A stretch of 64,000 bases of DNA from Pseudomonas plecoglossicida NBRC 103162 = DSM 15088. Lineage in GTDB: Bacteria > Pseudomonadota > Gammaproteobacteria > Pseudomonadales > Pseudomonadaceae. Shown here piece after piece: positions 26,375-34,035 of the stretch. Under the pieces are notes generated by a model that was given only the letters and a program-made list of their open reading frames with translations, was not told where the DNA came from and made no database searches. Every line of letters begins with the position of its first letter. The first letter of the stretch is position 1. The stretch covers positions 1 to 64,000 of the forward strand of contig NZ_BBIV01000002.1 of the NCBI RefSeq assembly GCF_000730665.1, in the 5' to 3' direction. The translations under genes were made by a program, and so were the position numbers.

Positions 26375-27570
26375 ATCGTGTCAACCTGGCGATCATTGGC
26401 GGCGGGCTGGTGGGTGCGAGCCTGGCGCTGGCGCTGCAGGCCGGTGCCAAGGCGCGAGGCTGGAAGATCGTGCTGATCGAACCCTTCGCACCAGGCGACA
26501 GCTTCCAGCCGAGTTACGACGCGCGCTCTTCGGCCCTGTCGTTCGGTACCCGGCAGATCTACCAGCACCTTGGCCTTTGGCAAACGGTCAGCCCCCGCGC
26601 CGAGCCGATCCGGCAGATCCAGGTGTCCGACCGTGGGCGCTTCGGCGCCACGCGTCTGGATGCCCAGGAAGAAGGCGTGCCGGCATTGGGCTACGTGGTC
26701 GAGAACGCCTGGCTTGGCCAGTGCCTGTGGCAGGGGCTGGACCGCGAGGTGGTGAGTTGGCGTTGCCCGGCCGAAGTGCGGGCGATGCAGGCCATCGAGG
26801 GCGGCTACCGGTTGCAGCTGGAAGACGACACCAGCCTGGAATGCGACCTGGCGGTGCTGGCCGATGGTGGTCGCTCCGACTTGCGCGAACAACTGGGCAT
26901 TCACGTGCGCCGCACGCCGTATGAGCAGAGTGCGCTGATCGCCAACATCACCCCGGGCGAGGCCCACCGCGGCCAGGCCTTCGAGCGCTTTACCGAACAG
27001 GGCCCCATGGCCCTGCTGCCGCTGCCGGATAACCGCTGTGCCTTGGTCTGGACCCGTCAGGGGATGGATGCCAGGCGCCTGGCGGAAATCGACGAACGCA
27101 GCTTCCTGCGCGAGCTGCAGGATGCGTTCGGCTACCGCCTCGGGGCGATGCGCCAGGTTGGCGCCCGGCACCTCTATCCGCTCGCGCTGGTCGAGGCCCA
27201 GGAGCAGGTGCGCCCGCACCTGGTGGTGCTGGGCAATGCCGCGCACAGCCTGCACCCGATCGCCGGGCAAGGCTTCAACCTGTCGCTGCGTGACGTGCAG
27301 TCGCTGGCCGATGCACTGCTGGCCGGCCCGCAACAGCCAGGCGACCTGGCGACTCTGCAGGCCTACCATCAACGCCAGCGGCTCGACCAGGCCATGACCA
27401 TCGGCTTCTCCGACCAGGTCACGCGCCTGTTCGGCAGCAATCAGCCGCTGCTGGCAGCCGGGCGCAACATCGGCCTGCTCGGGCTCGACCTGCTGCCGCC
27501 GGCCAAAAGCTGGTTCGCCCGCCAGGCCATGGGCCTGGGCACCCGCCCCGATCCGCGGGGCCAGGCATGA
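26371..27570 (+). CDS. ubiH: 2-polyprenyl-6-methoxyphenol hydroxylase (UbiH)
   Basis: 399 residues. Class A flavin monooxygenase of ubiquinone synthesis, which hydroxylates ring carbon C4 in E. coli. The N-terminal FAD-binding LAIIGGGLVGASLALALQ is followed by the DG-type motif VLADGGRSDLREQLG. The second FAD motif LGNAAHSLHPIAGQGFNLSLRD has Asn in place of the usual Asp, which is also typical of E. coli UbiH. The four-base overlaps with pepP upstream and the DUF4442 gene downstream show translational coupling. Confidence 0.94.
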   Translation: MNRVNLAIIGGGLVGASLALALQAGAKARGWKIVLIEPFAPGDSFQPSYDARSSALSFGTRQIYQHLGLWQTVSPRAEPIRQIQVSDRGRFGATRLDAQEEGVPALGYVVENAWLGQCLWQGLDREVVSWRCPAEVRAMQAIEGGYRLQLEDDTSLECDLAVLADGGRSDLREQLGIHVRRTPYEQSALIANITPGEAHRGQAFERFTEQGPMALLPLPDNRCALVWTRQGMDARRLAEIDERSFLRELQDAFGYRLGAMRQVGARHLYPLALVEAQEQVRPHLVVLGNAAHSLHPIAGQGFNLSLRDVQSLADALLAGPQQPGDLATLQAYHQRQRLDQAMTIGFSDQVTRLFGSNQPLLAAGRNIGLLGLDLLPPAKSWFARQAMGLGTRPDPRGQA

Positions 27571-28049
27571 GCAACCCGCGCAAGCTGGCGCGCCGGGCGC
27601 GCATGTTGCGCTGGCTGCTGAACTTCTACCCGCCGTACCTCGGTGCCGGTATCCGCATCCAGCACATCAGCCCGGACATGCGCAGCGTCAAGGTCTGCAT
27701 GAAACTCACCCGCTGGAACCGCAACTACGTCGGTACCCAGTTCGGTGGCAGCCTGTACTCGATGGTCGACCCGTTCTACATGCTGCTGCTGATCGAGCAG
27801 CTGGGCCGTGAGTACATTGTCTGGGACAAGGCCGCCAGCATCGATTTCATCTCCCCGGGCAAGGGCCCGGTGTATGCCGAGTTCCACGTCGATGACGCGT
27901 TGCTGGACGAGATCCGCCAGCACACCGCCAGCGGCAAGAAGTACCTGCCACGTTTGCAGGTCGATATCCGCGATGGCGCCGGCGAGCTGGTGGCGCGGGT
28001 CGATAAAACCCTATACGTGCGGCTCAAGCCGCAAGCGAGGCAGGCGTAA
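27567..28049 (+). CDS. DUF4442 hotdog-fold putative thioesterase
   Basis: 160 residues. RMLRWLLNFYPPYLGAGIRI leads into a hotdog-like core with NYVGTQFGGSLYSMVDPFYM and IDFISPGKGPVYAEFHV, which resembles PaaI/YiiD-type acyl-CoA thioesterases and is usually classed as DUF4442. No substrate is known. It overlaps ubiH by four bases and is three bases from the next hydroxylase start, so it is fully embedded in the ubiquinone operon. In E. coli nothing lies between ubiH and ubiI. Its position suggests a role in lipid or quinone-precursor handling, but this is only contextual. Confidence 0.82.
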   Translation: MSNPRKLARRARMLRWLLNFYPPYLGAGIRIQHISPDMRSVKVCMKLTRWNRNYVGTQFGGSLYSMVDPFYMLLLIEQLGREYIVWDKAASIDFISPGKGPVYAEFHVDDALLDEIRQHTASGKKYLPRLQVDIRDGAGELVARVDKTLYVRLKPQARQA

Positions 28050-28052
28050 GGC

Positions 28053-29276
28053 ATGGAAATGCGCGCAGATCTGTTGATTGTCGGTGCCGGTATGGTCGGC
28101 AGCGCCCTGGCCCTGGCCTTGCGCCACAGCGGCCTGGAAATCCTCCTGCTCGATGGCGGTCCGCTGTCGGTCAAACCGTTCGATGGCAACGCCCCCTTCG
28201 AGCCGCGGGTCAGTGCCCTGTCGGCCGCCAGCCAACGCATCCTGGAGCGCCTGGGCGCCTGGGAAGGCATCGCCAGGCGGCGTGTTGCGCCTTATACCGA
28301 CATGCATGTGTGGGACGGCAGCGGCACCGGCCAGATCCATTTCTCCGCCGCCAGCGTGCATGCCCAGGTGCTCGGCCACATCGTCGAGAACCGGGTGGTG
28401 CAGGACGGCCTGCTGGACCGCCTGCACGACAGCGACATCGGCCTGCTGCCCAATGCCCGGCTGGAGCAGCTGCGCCGCTCTGGCGACGAGTGGCTGCTGA
28501 CCCTGGCTGACGGGCGCCGCCTGCGCGCGCCGCTGGTGGTGGCCGCCGACGGCGCCAACTCGGCGGTGCGGCGCCTGGCCGGTTGCGAAACCCGCGAGTG
28601 GGATTATCTGCACCACGCCATTGTCACCAGCGTGCGTTGCAGCGCAGCGCACCAGGCCACGGCCTGGCAACGGTTCACCGATGAGGGGCCGCTGGCGTTC
28701 CTGCCCTTGTTGCGTGACGGCAAGCAGGACTGGTGCTCGATTGTCTGGTCAACCACTCCGGAGCATGCCGAGCAGCTCATGGGGTTGCCGGACGACGCCT
28801 TCCGCAAGGCGCTGGAACGTGCTTTCGAGGGGCGTCTGGGCGAAGTGCTGGAGGCCGACCCACGTGTCTGCGTGCCGCTGCGCCAGCGCCATGCCAAGCG
28901 CTATGTGGATGAAGGGCTGGCCTTGATCGGCGACGCCGCGCACACCATCCACCCCTTGGCGGGGCAGGGCGTCAACCTGGGCTTCCTTGATGCCGCGGTG
29001 TTAGCGGAGGTCCTGGTGAATGCCTGCGAGCGTGGCGAGCGGTTGGCTGATGTGAAGGTGCTCAGCCGCTACGAGCGCCGACGCATGCCGCACAACCTGG
29101 CGTTGATGGCCGCGATGGAAGGGTTCGAGCGGTTGTTCCAGGCCAACCCGCTGCCGTTGCGCTGGTTGCGTAACAGTGGGCTTAAGCTGGTGGAGCAGAT
29201 GCCGGAGGCCAAGGCGATGTTCGTGCGGCAGGCGTTGGGGCTTTCCGGGGATCTGCCGGAACTGGCCAAGGCTTGA
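28053..29276 (+). CDS. ubiI: UbiI/VisC-type ubiquinone biosynthesis hydroxylase
   Basis: 407 residues of the UbiH/UbiF/VisC/COQ6 flavin monooxygenase family. The FAD motif [18 protein letters not shown] is followed by [15 protein letters not shown] and [23 protein letters not shown]. By position after ubiH it corresponds to E. coli ubiI (visC), the C5 hydroxylase. Specificity within this family (UbiF, UbiI or UbiM) cannot be assigned from sequence by eye. An ATG six bases further (28059) is an alternative start. A palindromic REP pair follows the stop. Confidence 0.88.
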   Translation: MEMRADLLIVGAGMVGSALALALRHSGLEILLLDGGPLSVKPFDGNAPFEPRVSALSAASQRILERLGAWEGIARRRVAPYTDMHVWDGSGTGQIHFSAASVHAQVLGHIVENRVVQDGLLDRLHDSDIGLLPNARLEQLRRSGDEWLLTLADGRRLRAPLVVAADGANSAVRRLAGCETREWDYLHHAIVTSVRCSAAHQATAWQRFTDEGPLAFLPLLRDGKQDWCSIVWSTTPEHAEQLMGLPDDAFRKALERAFEGRLGEVLEADPRVCVPLRQRHAKRYVDEGLALIGDAAHTIHPLAGQGVNLGFLDAAVLAEVLVNACERGERLADVKVLSRYERRRMPHNLALMAAMEGFERLFQANPLPLRWLRNSGLKLVEQMPEAKAMFVRQALGLSGDLPELAKA

Positions 29277-29282
29277 GATTGC

Positions 29283-29388
29283 CGGGGCTGCTTTGCAGCC
29301 CAATCGCCAGCAAGCTGGCTCCCACAAGGTCACCACCGACCCCCTGTGGGAGCCGGCTTGCCGGCGATTGGCGCGCGAAGCGGGCCCC
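29283..29388. repeat. REP pair (REPIN) after ubiI
   Basis: CAATCGCCAGCAAGCTGGCTCCCACA is mirrored by TGTGGGAGCCGGCTTGCCGGCGATTG. Outer flanks GGGGCTGC and GCGGGCCCC are also symmetric. Same design as 16717-16816. It separates the ubiquinone operon from the iron ABC genes. Confidence 0.85.
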
Positions 29389-29478
29389 TTGCAACATCCG
29401 GTAACTGCTCCGAGGATGAGCACTAAAATGGGATTCACTACCATTTGCGCCTCTCATACGATCCGAGGAGTGCTTTCC

Positions 29479-30480
29479 ATGTTGCCACGCAAGCCCCTAC
29501 TGGCCGCCCTGGCCCTGACCCTGTTCGGCGCCACCGCCCAGGCAGCGGACGAAGTGGTGGTGTACTCCTCGCGCATCGACGAGCTGATCAAGCCCGTGTT
29601 CGATGCCTATACCGCCGAAACCGGGGTCAAGATCACGTTCATCACCGACAAGGAAGCCCCGCTGATGCAGCGCATCAAGGCCGAGGGCGAGAATGGCGTG
29701 GCCGACCTGTTGCTGACCGTCGACGCCGGCAATCTCTGGCAGGCCGAGCAGATGGGCATCCTGCAACCGATCAAGTCGGACATCATCGACCAGAACATCC
29801 CGCCGCAGTACCGGGCCTCGTCCCACGACTGGACCGGCTTGAGCCTGCGTGCACGGACCATCATCTACTCCACCGAACGGGTCAAGCCTGCGGAGCTGAC
29901 CACCTATGAAGCCTTGGCCGACAAGCAGTGGGAAGGCCGCCTGTGCCTGCGCACTGCGAAGAAGGTGTACAACCAGTCGCTGACCGCAACGCTGATCGAG
30001 AACCACGGCGAGGCCAAGACCGAGCAGATCGTCAAAGGCTGGGTCAACAACCTGTCCACCGACGTGTTCTCGGACGACAACGCGGTGATCCAGGCCATCG
30101 AGGCGGGTCAGTGCGACGTGGGCGTGGTCAACACCTACTACTACGGTCGCATGCACAACCAGAACCCGAAACTGCCGGTGAAGATCTTCTGGCCCAACCA
30201 GGGCGACCGTGGCGTGCACGTCAACCTGTCGGGTATCGGCCTGACCAAGCATGCGCCGCACCCGGAAGCGGCGAAGAAGCTGGTGGAGTGGATGACCGGC
30301 GAGAAGGCGCAGAAGCTGTTTGCCGACATCAACCAGGAGTTCCCGGCCAACCCGAAGGTCAAGCCTTCCGAGGAAGTGGCGGCGTGGGGCAGCTTCAAGG
30401 CGGACAGCATTCCGGTGGAAGTGGCTGGCAAGCGCCAGGCCGAGGCCATCCGGCTGATGGATCGGGCTGGCTGGAACTAA
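29479..30480 (+). CDS. Iron(III) ABC transporter substrate-binding protein (FbpA-like)
   Basis: About 333 residues. A clear Sec signal ([16 protein letters not shown], cleavage before [10 protein letters not shown]) is followed by a ferric-binding-protein fold. The adjacent tyrosines in [14 protein letters not shown] correspond to the Fe3+-ligating Tyr pair of FbpA/AfuA. GAGGAG lies eight bases before the ATG at 29479. FbpA proteins bind free ferric iron in the periplasm and hand it to an FbpB permease. The permease gene follows after 133 bases containing a REP pair. No ATPase gene is present locally. No clear Fur box was seen upstream. Confidence 0.92.
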   Translation: MLPRKPLLAALALTLFGATAQAADEVVVYSSRIDELIKPVFDAYTAETGVKITFITDKEAPLMQRIKAEGENGVADLLLTVDAGNLWQAEQMGILQPIKSDIIDQNIPPQYRASSHDWTGLSLRARTIIYSTERVKPAELTTYEALADKQWEGRLCLRTAKKVYNQSLTATLIENHGEAKTEQIVKGWVNNLSTDVFSDDNAVIQAIEAGQCDVGVVNTYYYGRMHNQNPKLPVKIFWPNQGDRGVHVNLSGIGLTKHAPHPEAAKKLVEWMTGEKAQKLFADINQEFPANPKVKPSEEVAAWGSFKADSIPVEVAGKRQAEAIRLMDRAGWN

Positions 30481-30509
30481 GCGCCAGGCTTTATGCTTCC
30501 GGGGTCTGA

Positions 30510-30590
30510 CAGGGCCCTATCGCCGGCAAGCCGCCTCCCTCAGGTCCCTGTAGGAGCTGGCTTGCCAGCGATCGACCGCGAAGCGGTCGC
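30510..30590. repeat. REP pair between fbpA-like and fbpB-like genes
   Basis: CCCTATCGCCGGCAAGCCGCCTCCCTCAG mirrored by CTGTAGGAGCTGGCTTGCCAGCGATCG, then GACCGCGAAGCGGTC. The left copy is degenerate. Its location inside an operon may reduce or stabilise parts of the transcript. Confidence 0.75.
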
Positions 30591-30613
30591 CATCACCACC
30601 GAGATTCCCAACC

Positions 30614-32236
30614 TTGCCCCACACCCCCCAACGCCGCTGGTACCTCCCGGTCGCCCTGATCGCCGCCCTGGTGCTCCTGCCCCTGAGCGTCCTGCTGCTG
30701 GCCTGGCAGTCGATCGACATGCAGATCTGGCCGCACCTGCTCGATACCCAGATGAGCCGCCTGCTCGGCAACACCGCGACCCTGGTGCTGGGCGTGGGCG
30801 TGGGCGTCACCGTCCTCGGCGTCAGCCTGGCCTGGCTCACCAGCCTCTGCGAATTCCCTGGCAGGCGCTGGCTGGACTGGGCGCTGATGTTGCCGTTCGC
30901 CATCCCTGCCTACGTGCTGGCCTTCGTGTTCGTCGGCCTGCTCGACTTCTCCGGCCCCGTGCAGAGCGCCTTGCGCGACATGTTCGGGCCGATGCGCCTG
31001 CCGCGGGTGCGCTCGACCGGCGGCGTGATCACGGTGCTGGTGCTGGTGTTCTATCCCTACGTGTACCTGCTCGCGCGCACGGCGTTCCTCGCCCAGGGCA
31101 AGGGCCTGATGGAAGCGGCGCGGGTGCTGGGGCTGTCACCGCTGCAAGCGTTCTGGCGGGTGGCCTTGCCCATGGCGCGGCCGGCCATCGGCGCTGGAAT
31201 CGCCCTGGCCTTGATGGAAACCCTGGCGGATTTCGGTGCAGTGGCGGTCTTCAATTTCGACACCTTCACCACCGCCATCTACAAGACCTGGTACGGCTTC
31301 TTCAGCCTCTCCAGCGCTGCCCAGCTGGCCAGTCTGTTGCTGTTGGCGGTGATGCTGGTGCTGTACGGCGAACGCCGTGCACGCGGGGCGACCCGCAGCG
31401 CCAACGAACGGCCGCGCGGGCAGGCGCTCTATCACCTGCGCGGTATCAAGGCGCTGCTGGCCAGCGGTTGGTGCCTGCTGGTGTTCGCCTGTGCCTTCGT
31501 CATTCCGCTGCTGCAGTTGCTGGTGTGGTTCTGGCAGCGTGGGCGGCATGACCTGGACGAGCGCTATGTCGGCCTGGTGCTGCACACCCTGTACCTGGGC
31601 GCCATGGCGGCTCTGGTTACCGTGTGCGTGGCCTTGCTGCTGGCCTTCGCCCGTCGCCAGGCGCCGACGGGCGGCATTCGTGCCGGTGTGGGTCTGGCCA
31701 ACCTGGGCTACGCCTTGCCTGGCTCGGTATTGGCGGTATCGATCATGTTGGCCTTCAGTTACCTCGACAACAAGCTGGTGATTCCGCTTTCCAGCTGGCT
31801 GGGCGGGGCGGGCAAACCCCTGCTGTTGGGCAGCCTCGCGGCCTTGCTGCTGGCTTACCTGGTGCGCTTCATCGCCGTGGCCTACGGGCCGCTGGAAAGC
31901 AGCCTCGAACGCATCCGCCCGTCGTTGCCTGAGGCTTCGCGAAGCCTGGGCGTCGGTGGCGCAGGATTGTTTTTCAAGGTGTATCTACCGCTGCTGGTGC
32001 CAGGGGCCCTCAGCGCTGCGCTGCTGGTATTCGTCGATGTGCTCAAGGAAATGCCCGCTACCCTGCTGATGCGCCCGTTCGGCTGGGACACCCTGGCGGT
32101 ACGGGTGTTCGAAATGACCAGCGAAGGCGAGTGGGCGCGTGCGTCGTTACCCGCGTTGACGCTGGTGTTGGTAGGTCTGCTGCCGGTCATCGGGCTGATT
32201 CGCCGCTCCGCTCGTCGCCCCGGTCACAGTCACTGA
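30614..32236 (+). CDS. Iron(III) ABC transporter permease (FbpB-like)
   Basis: About 540 residues with around twelve membrane helices, formed by two fused permease halves as in FbpB/SfuB. EAA-type loops are visible in each half: EAARVLGLSPLQAFWRVALP and EASRSLGVGGAGLFFKVYLP. These loops contact the ATPase. No ATPase gene is adjacent, so one encoded elsewhere must complete the transporter. The only start that keeps the first helix is TTG at 30614, without a good Shine-Dalgarno; the next ATG (30719) would remove it. It is followed by gcvT after a 123-base gap. Confidence 0.87.
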   Translation: MPHTPQRRWYLPVALIAALVLLPLSVLLLAWQSIDMQIWPHLLDTQMSRLLGNTATLVLGVGVGVTVLGVSLAWLTSLCEFPGRRWLDWALMLPFAIPAYVLAFVFVGLLDFSGPVQSALRDMFGPMRLPRVRSTGGVITVLVLVFYPYVYLLARTAFLAQGKGLMEAARVLGLSPLQAFWRVALPMARPAIGAGIALALMETLADFGAVAVFNFDTFTTAIYKTWYGFFSLSSAAQLASLLLLAVMLVLYGERRARGATRSANERPRGQALYHLRGIKALLASGWCLLVFACAFVIPLLQLLVWFWQRGRHDLDERYVGLVLHTLYLGAMAALVTVCVALLLAFARRQAPTGGIRAGVGLANLGYALPGSVLAVSIMLAFSYLDNKLVIPLSSWLGGAGKPLLLGSLAALLLAYLVRFIAVAYGPLESSLERIRPSLPEASRSLGVGGAGLFFKVYLPLLVPGALSAALLVFVDVLKEMPATLLMRPFGWDTLAVRVFEMTSEGEWARASLPALTLVLVGLLPVIGLIRRSARRPGHSH

Positions 32237-32359
32237 GGATGCCAGCCCGCGCCCTTGCGGCTACAATGCGCGGCATTCGCGCGGCGGGTCCTACAAGAAG
32301 AGCTGACGATTAAACGTCATCGACCGCCGCCGCTTCGCCACGCCCGGAAGGAGAAACCC

Positions 32360-33442
32360 ATGGGACAGCGCACGCTCTTGTACGACTTGCACCTGGCGCT
32401 TGGCGCCAAGACGGTCGATTTCGGTGGCTGGGACATGCCCCTGCACTATGGCTCGCAGGTCGAGGAGCACCATCAGGTGCGCAGCGACTGTGGGGTCTTC
32501 GATGTTTCACACATGACCGTGATCGATGTCGACGGGCCTGATGCCAGCGCTTGGTTGCAGCGTTTGCTGGCCAACGACGTTGCGCGCCTCGACGCGGTCG
32601 GCAAGGCGCTGTACAGCCCGCTGCTCAACGAAGCGGGCGGGGTCATCGACGACCTGATCGCCTATCGCACCGAGGCCGGCTACCGCCTGGTCACCAACGC
32701 CGCTACCCGTGCCAAGGTGCTGGCTTGGCTCAAGGCCCAGCAAGGCGGGTTCTCGGTCGACTTCGAGGTGCGCCCCGACCTGGCCATTCTCGCCATCCAA
32801 GGCCCGCAGGCCCGTGAAAAGGTCGCTGCCTTGCTCAGCGCTTCTCGCGCTGCGCTGATCCGCGAACTGCGCCCGTTCGAAGGCATTGCCGACGGCGACT
32901 GGTTCATTGCCCGCACCGGTTATACCGGTGAAGACGGCCTGGAGATCATCCTGCCTGGCTTTGAGGCCGTTACCTTCTACAACGACCTGGTCGGTGCCGG
33001 TATCGCCCCCAGCGGCCTGGGTGCACGTGACACCCTGCGCCTGGAAGCCGGCATGAACCTGTACGGCCAGGACATCGACGAAAGCCACACCCCCCTCACC
33101 TCCAACCTGGGCTGGTGCATCGCCTGGGAGCCTGCCGAGCGCGACTTCATCGGCCGTGCCGGCCTGCTGGCCGAAATCGAGCACGGTGTGCAGGACAAAC
33201 TGGTTGGCCTGGTGCTCGAAGAGCGCGGCGTTCTGCGCGCGCACCAGGTCGTTCGCGTTGCCGGTATTGGCGAAGGGGAGATCACCAGTGGTAGTTTCTC
33301 TCCTACGCTGAGCAAGTCCATTGCCCTGGCGCGTGTACCCATGGCCACCGGCGACCGCGCCGAGGTCGAGATTCGCGGCAAGTGGTACCCGGTGCGGGTG
33401 GTCAAGCCGACCTTCGTGCGCCACGGCAAGATTCTGATCTGA
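32360..33442 (+). CDS. gcvT: Glycine cleavage system T protein (aminomethyltransferase)
   Basis: About 360 residues. It transfers the methylene group from the lipoyl-bound aminomethyl of GcvH to tetrahydrofolate and releases ammonia. Features are VDFGGWDMPLHYGSQVEEHH, FDVSHMTVIDVDG, RTGYTGEDGLEIILPG and GLGARDTLRLEAGMNLYGQDI. The ATG at 32360 has an excellent GGAAGGAG upstream, while the longer frame lacks signals. It is the first gene of the gcv set and sits after the iron permease, where E. coli has ubiI directly next to gcvT. gcvH follows after 48 bases. Confidence 0.96.
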   Translation: MGQRTLLYDLHLALGAKTVDFGGWDMPLHYGSQVEEHHQVRSDCGVFDVSHMTVIDVDGPDASAWLQRLLANDVARLDAVGKALYSPLLNEAGGVIDDLIAYRTEAGYRLVTNAATRAKVLAWLKAQQGGFSVDFEVRPDLAILAIQGPQAREKVAALLSASRAALIRELRPFEGIADGDWFIARTGYTGEDGLEIILPGFEAVTFYNDLVGAGIAPSGLGARDTLRLEAGMNLYGQDIDESHTPLTSNLGWCIAWEPAERDFIGRAGLLAEIEHGVQDKLVGLVLEERGVLRAHQVVRVAGIGEGEITSGSFSPTLSKSIALARVPMATGDRAEVEIRGKWYPVRVVKPTFVRHGKILI

Positions 33443-33490
33443 ACAATCAACGGCGGGCCGAACCGCTGACCCAATCGAGGAATACAAGAC

Positions 33491-33874
33491 ATGAGCAATA
33501 TCCCCGCCGATCTGCGTTTTGCCGAAAGCCACGAGTGGGCGCGCCTGGAGTCTGATGGCAGCGTGACCGTGGGCATCAGCGACCACGCTCAGGAAGCCTT
33601 GGGTGACGTGGTGTTCGTCGAGCTGGCCGAAGTCGGCAAGACCTTCGCTGCCGGCGACGCGGCTGGTGTGGTCGAGTCGGTCAAGGCCGCTTCCGACATC
33701 TACGCCCCGGTCGGTGGCGAGGTGATCGCCGTCAACGAAGCGCTGGCCGACAGCCCTGAGCGGCTCAACGAAGAGCCTTACGGTGCGTGGATCTTCAAGC
33801 TGAAACCGAGCGACGAGGCAGAGCTGGGCAAGTTGCTGGATGCAGCTGGGTACAAAGCCGCCATCGGCGAATAA
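33491..33874 (+). CDS. gcvH: Glycine cleavage system H protein
   Basis: 127 residues, the typical length. The lipoylated lysine lies in [20 protein letters not shown] (ESVKAAS motif). The protein starts [19 protein letters not shown] and carries the aminomethyl group on its lipoyl arm between GcvP, GcvT and the lipoamide dehydrogenase. GAGG precedes the ATG by about twelve bases. After the stop comes a REP element, then the separately promoted gcvP. Confidence 0.97.
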   Translation: MSNIPADLRFAESHEWARLESDGSVTVGISDHAQEALGDVVFVELAEVGKTFAAGDAAGVVESVKAASDIYAPVGGEVIAVNEALADSPERLNEEPYGAWIFKLKPSDEAELGKLLDAAGYKAAIGE

Positions 33875-33880
33875 GCTTCT

Positions 33881-33944
33881 GGCCTCATCGCCGGCAAGCC
33901 GGCTCCCACAGGGGGCGATGCGGTCCTTGTGCGGTGATGAGGCC
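33881..33944. repeat. Single REP with symmetric flanks between gcvH and gcvP
   Basis: GGCCTCATCGCCGGC-AA-GCCGGCTCCCACAG followed by GGTGATGAGGCC; the outer GGCCTCATC and GATGAGGCC pair. It probably forms a stem that lowers read-through from gcvTH into gcvP. Confidence 0.75.
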
Positions 33945-33988
33945 GAGCCTGCAAAGCAAGTTTTCCCGCACTATCGGCAATCCTTCCT

Positions 33989-34002
33989 AGACTTATAAGT
34001 CT
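33989..34002. promoter_or_regulatory. Palindrome upstream of gcvP
   Basis: AGACTTATAAGTCT is a perfect 14-bp palindrome ending 34 bases before the gcvP ATG. A wider symmetric pair, CCTAGAC (33986-33992) and GTCTAGG (34015-34021), surrounds it. TTATAA could double as a -10 region. It is a candidate operator for gcvP; the regulator is unknown. Confidence 0.45.
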
Positions 34003-34035
34003 CCATGAGGCCTGGTCTAGGAAGAGAGCGTCGTC

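Noticed and set aside
32237-32359. Possible glycine riboswitch before gcvT
   Set aside because: The 123-base leader is too short for the tandem aptamer, and I could not find the conserved aptamer cores. Only a TACAAT box and a small GACG-ATTAAA-CGTC hairpin are visible.
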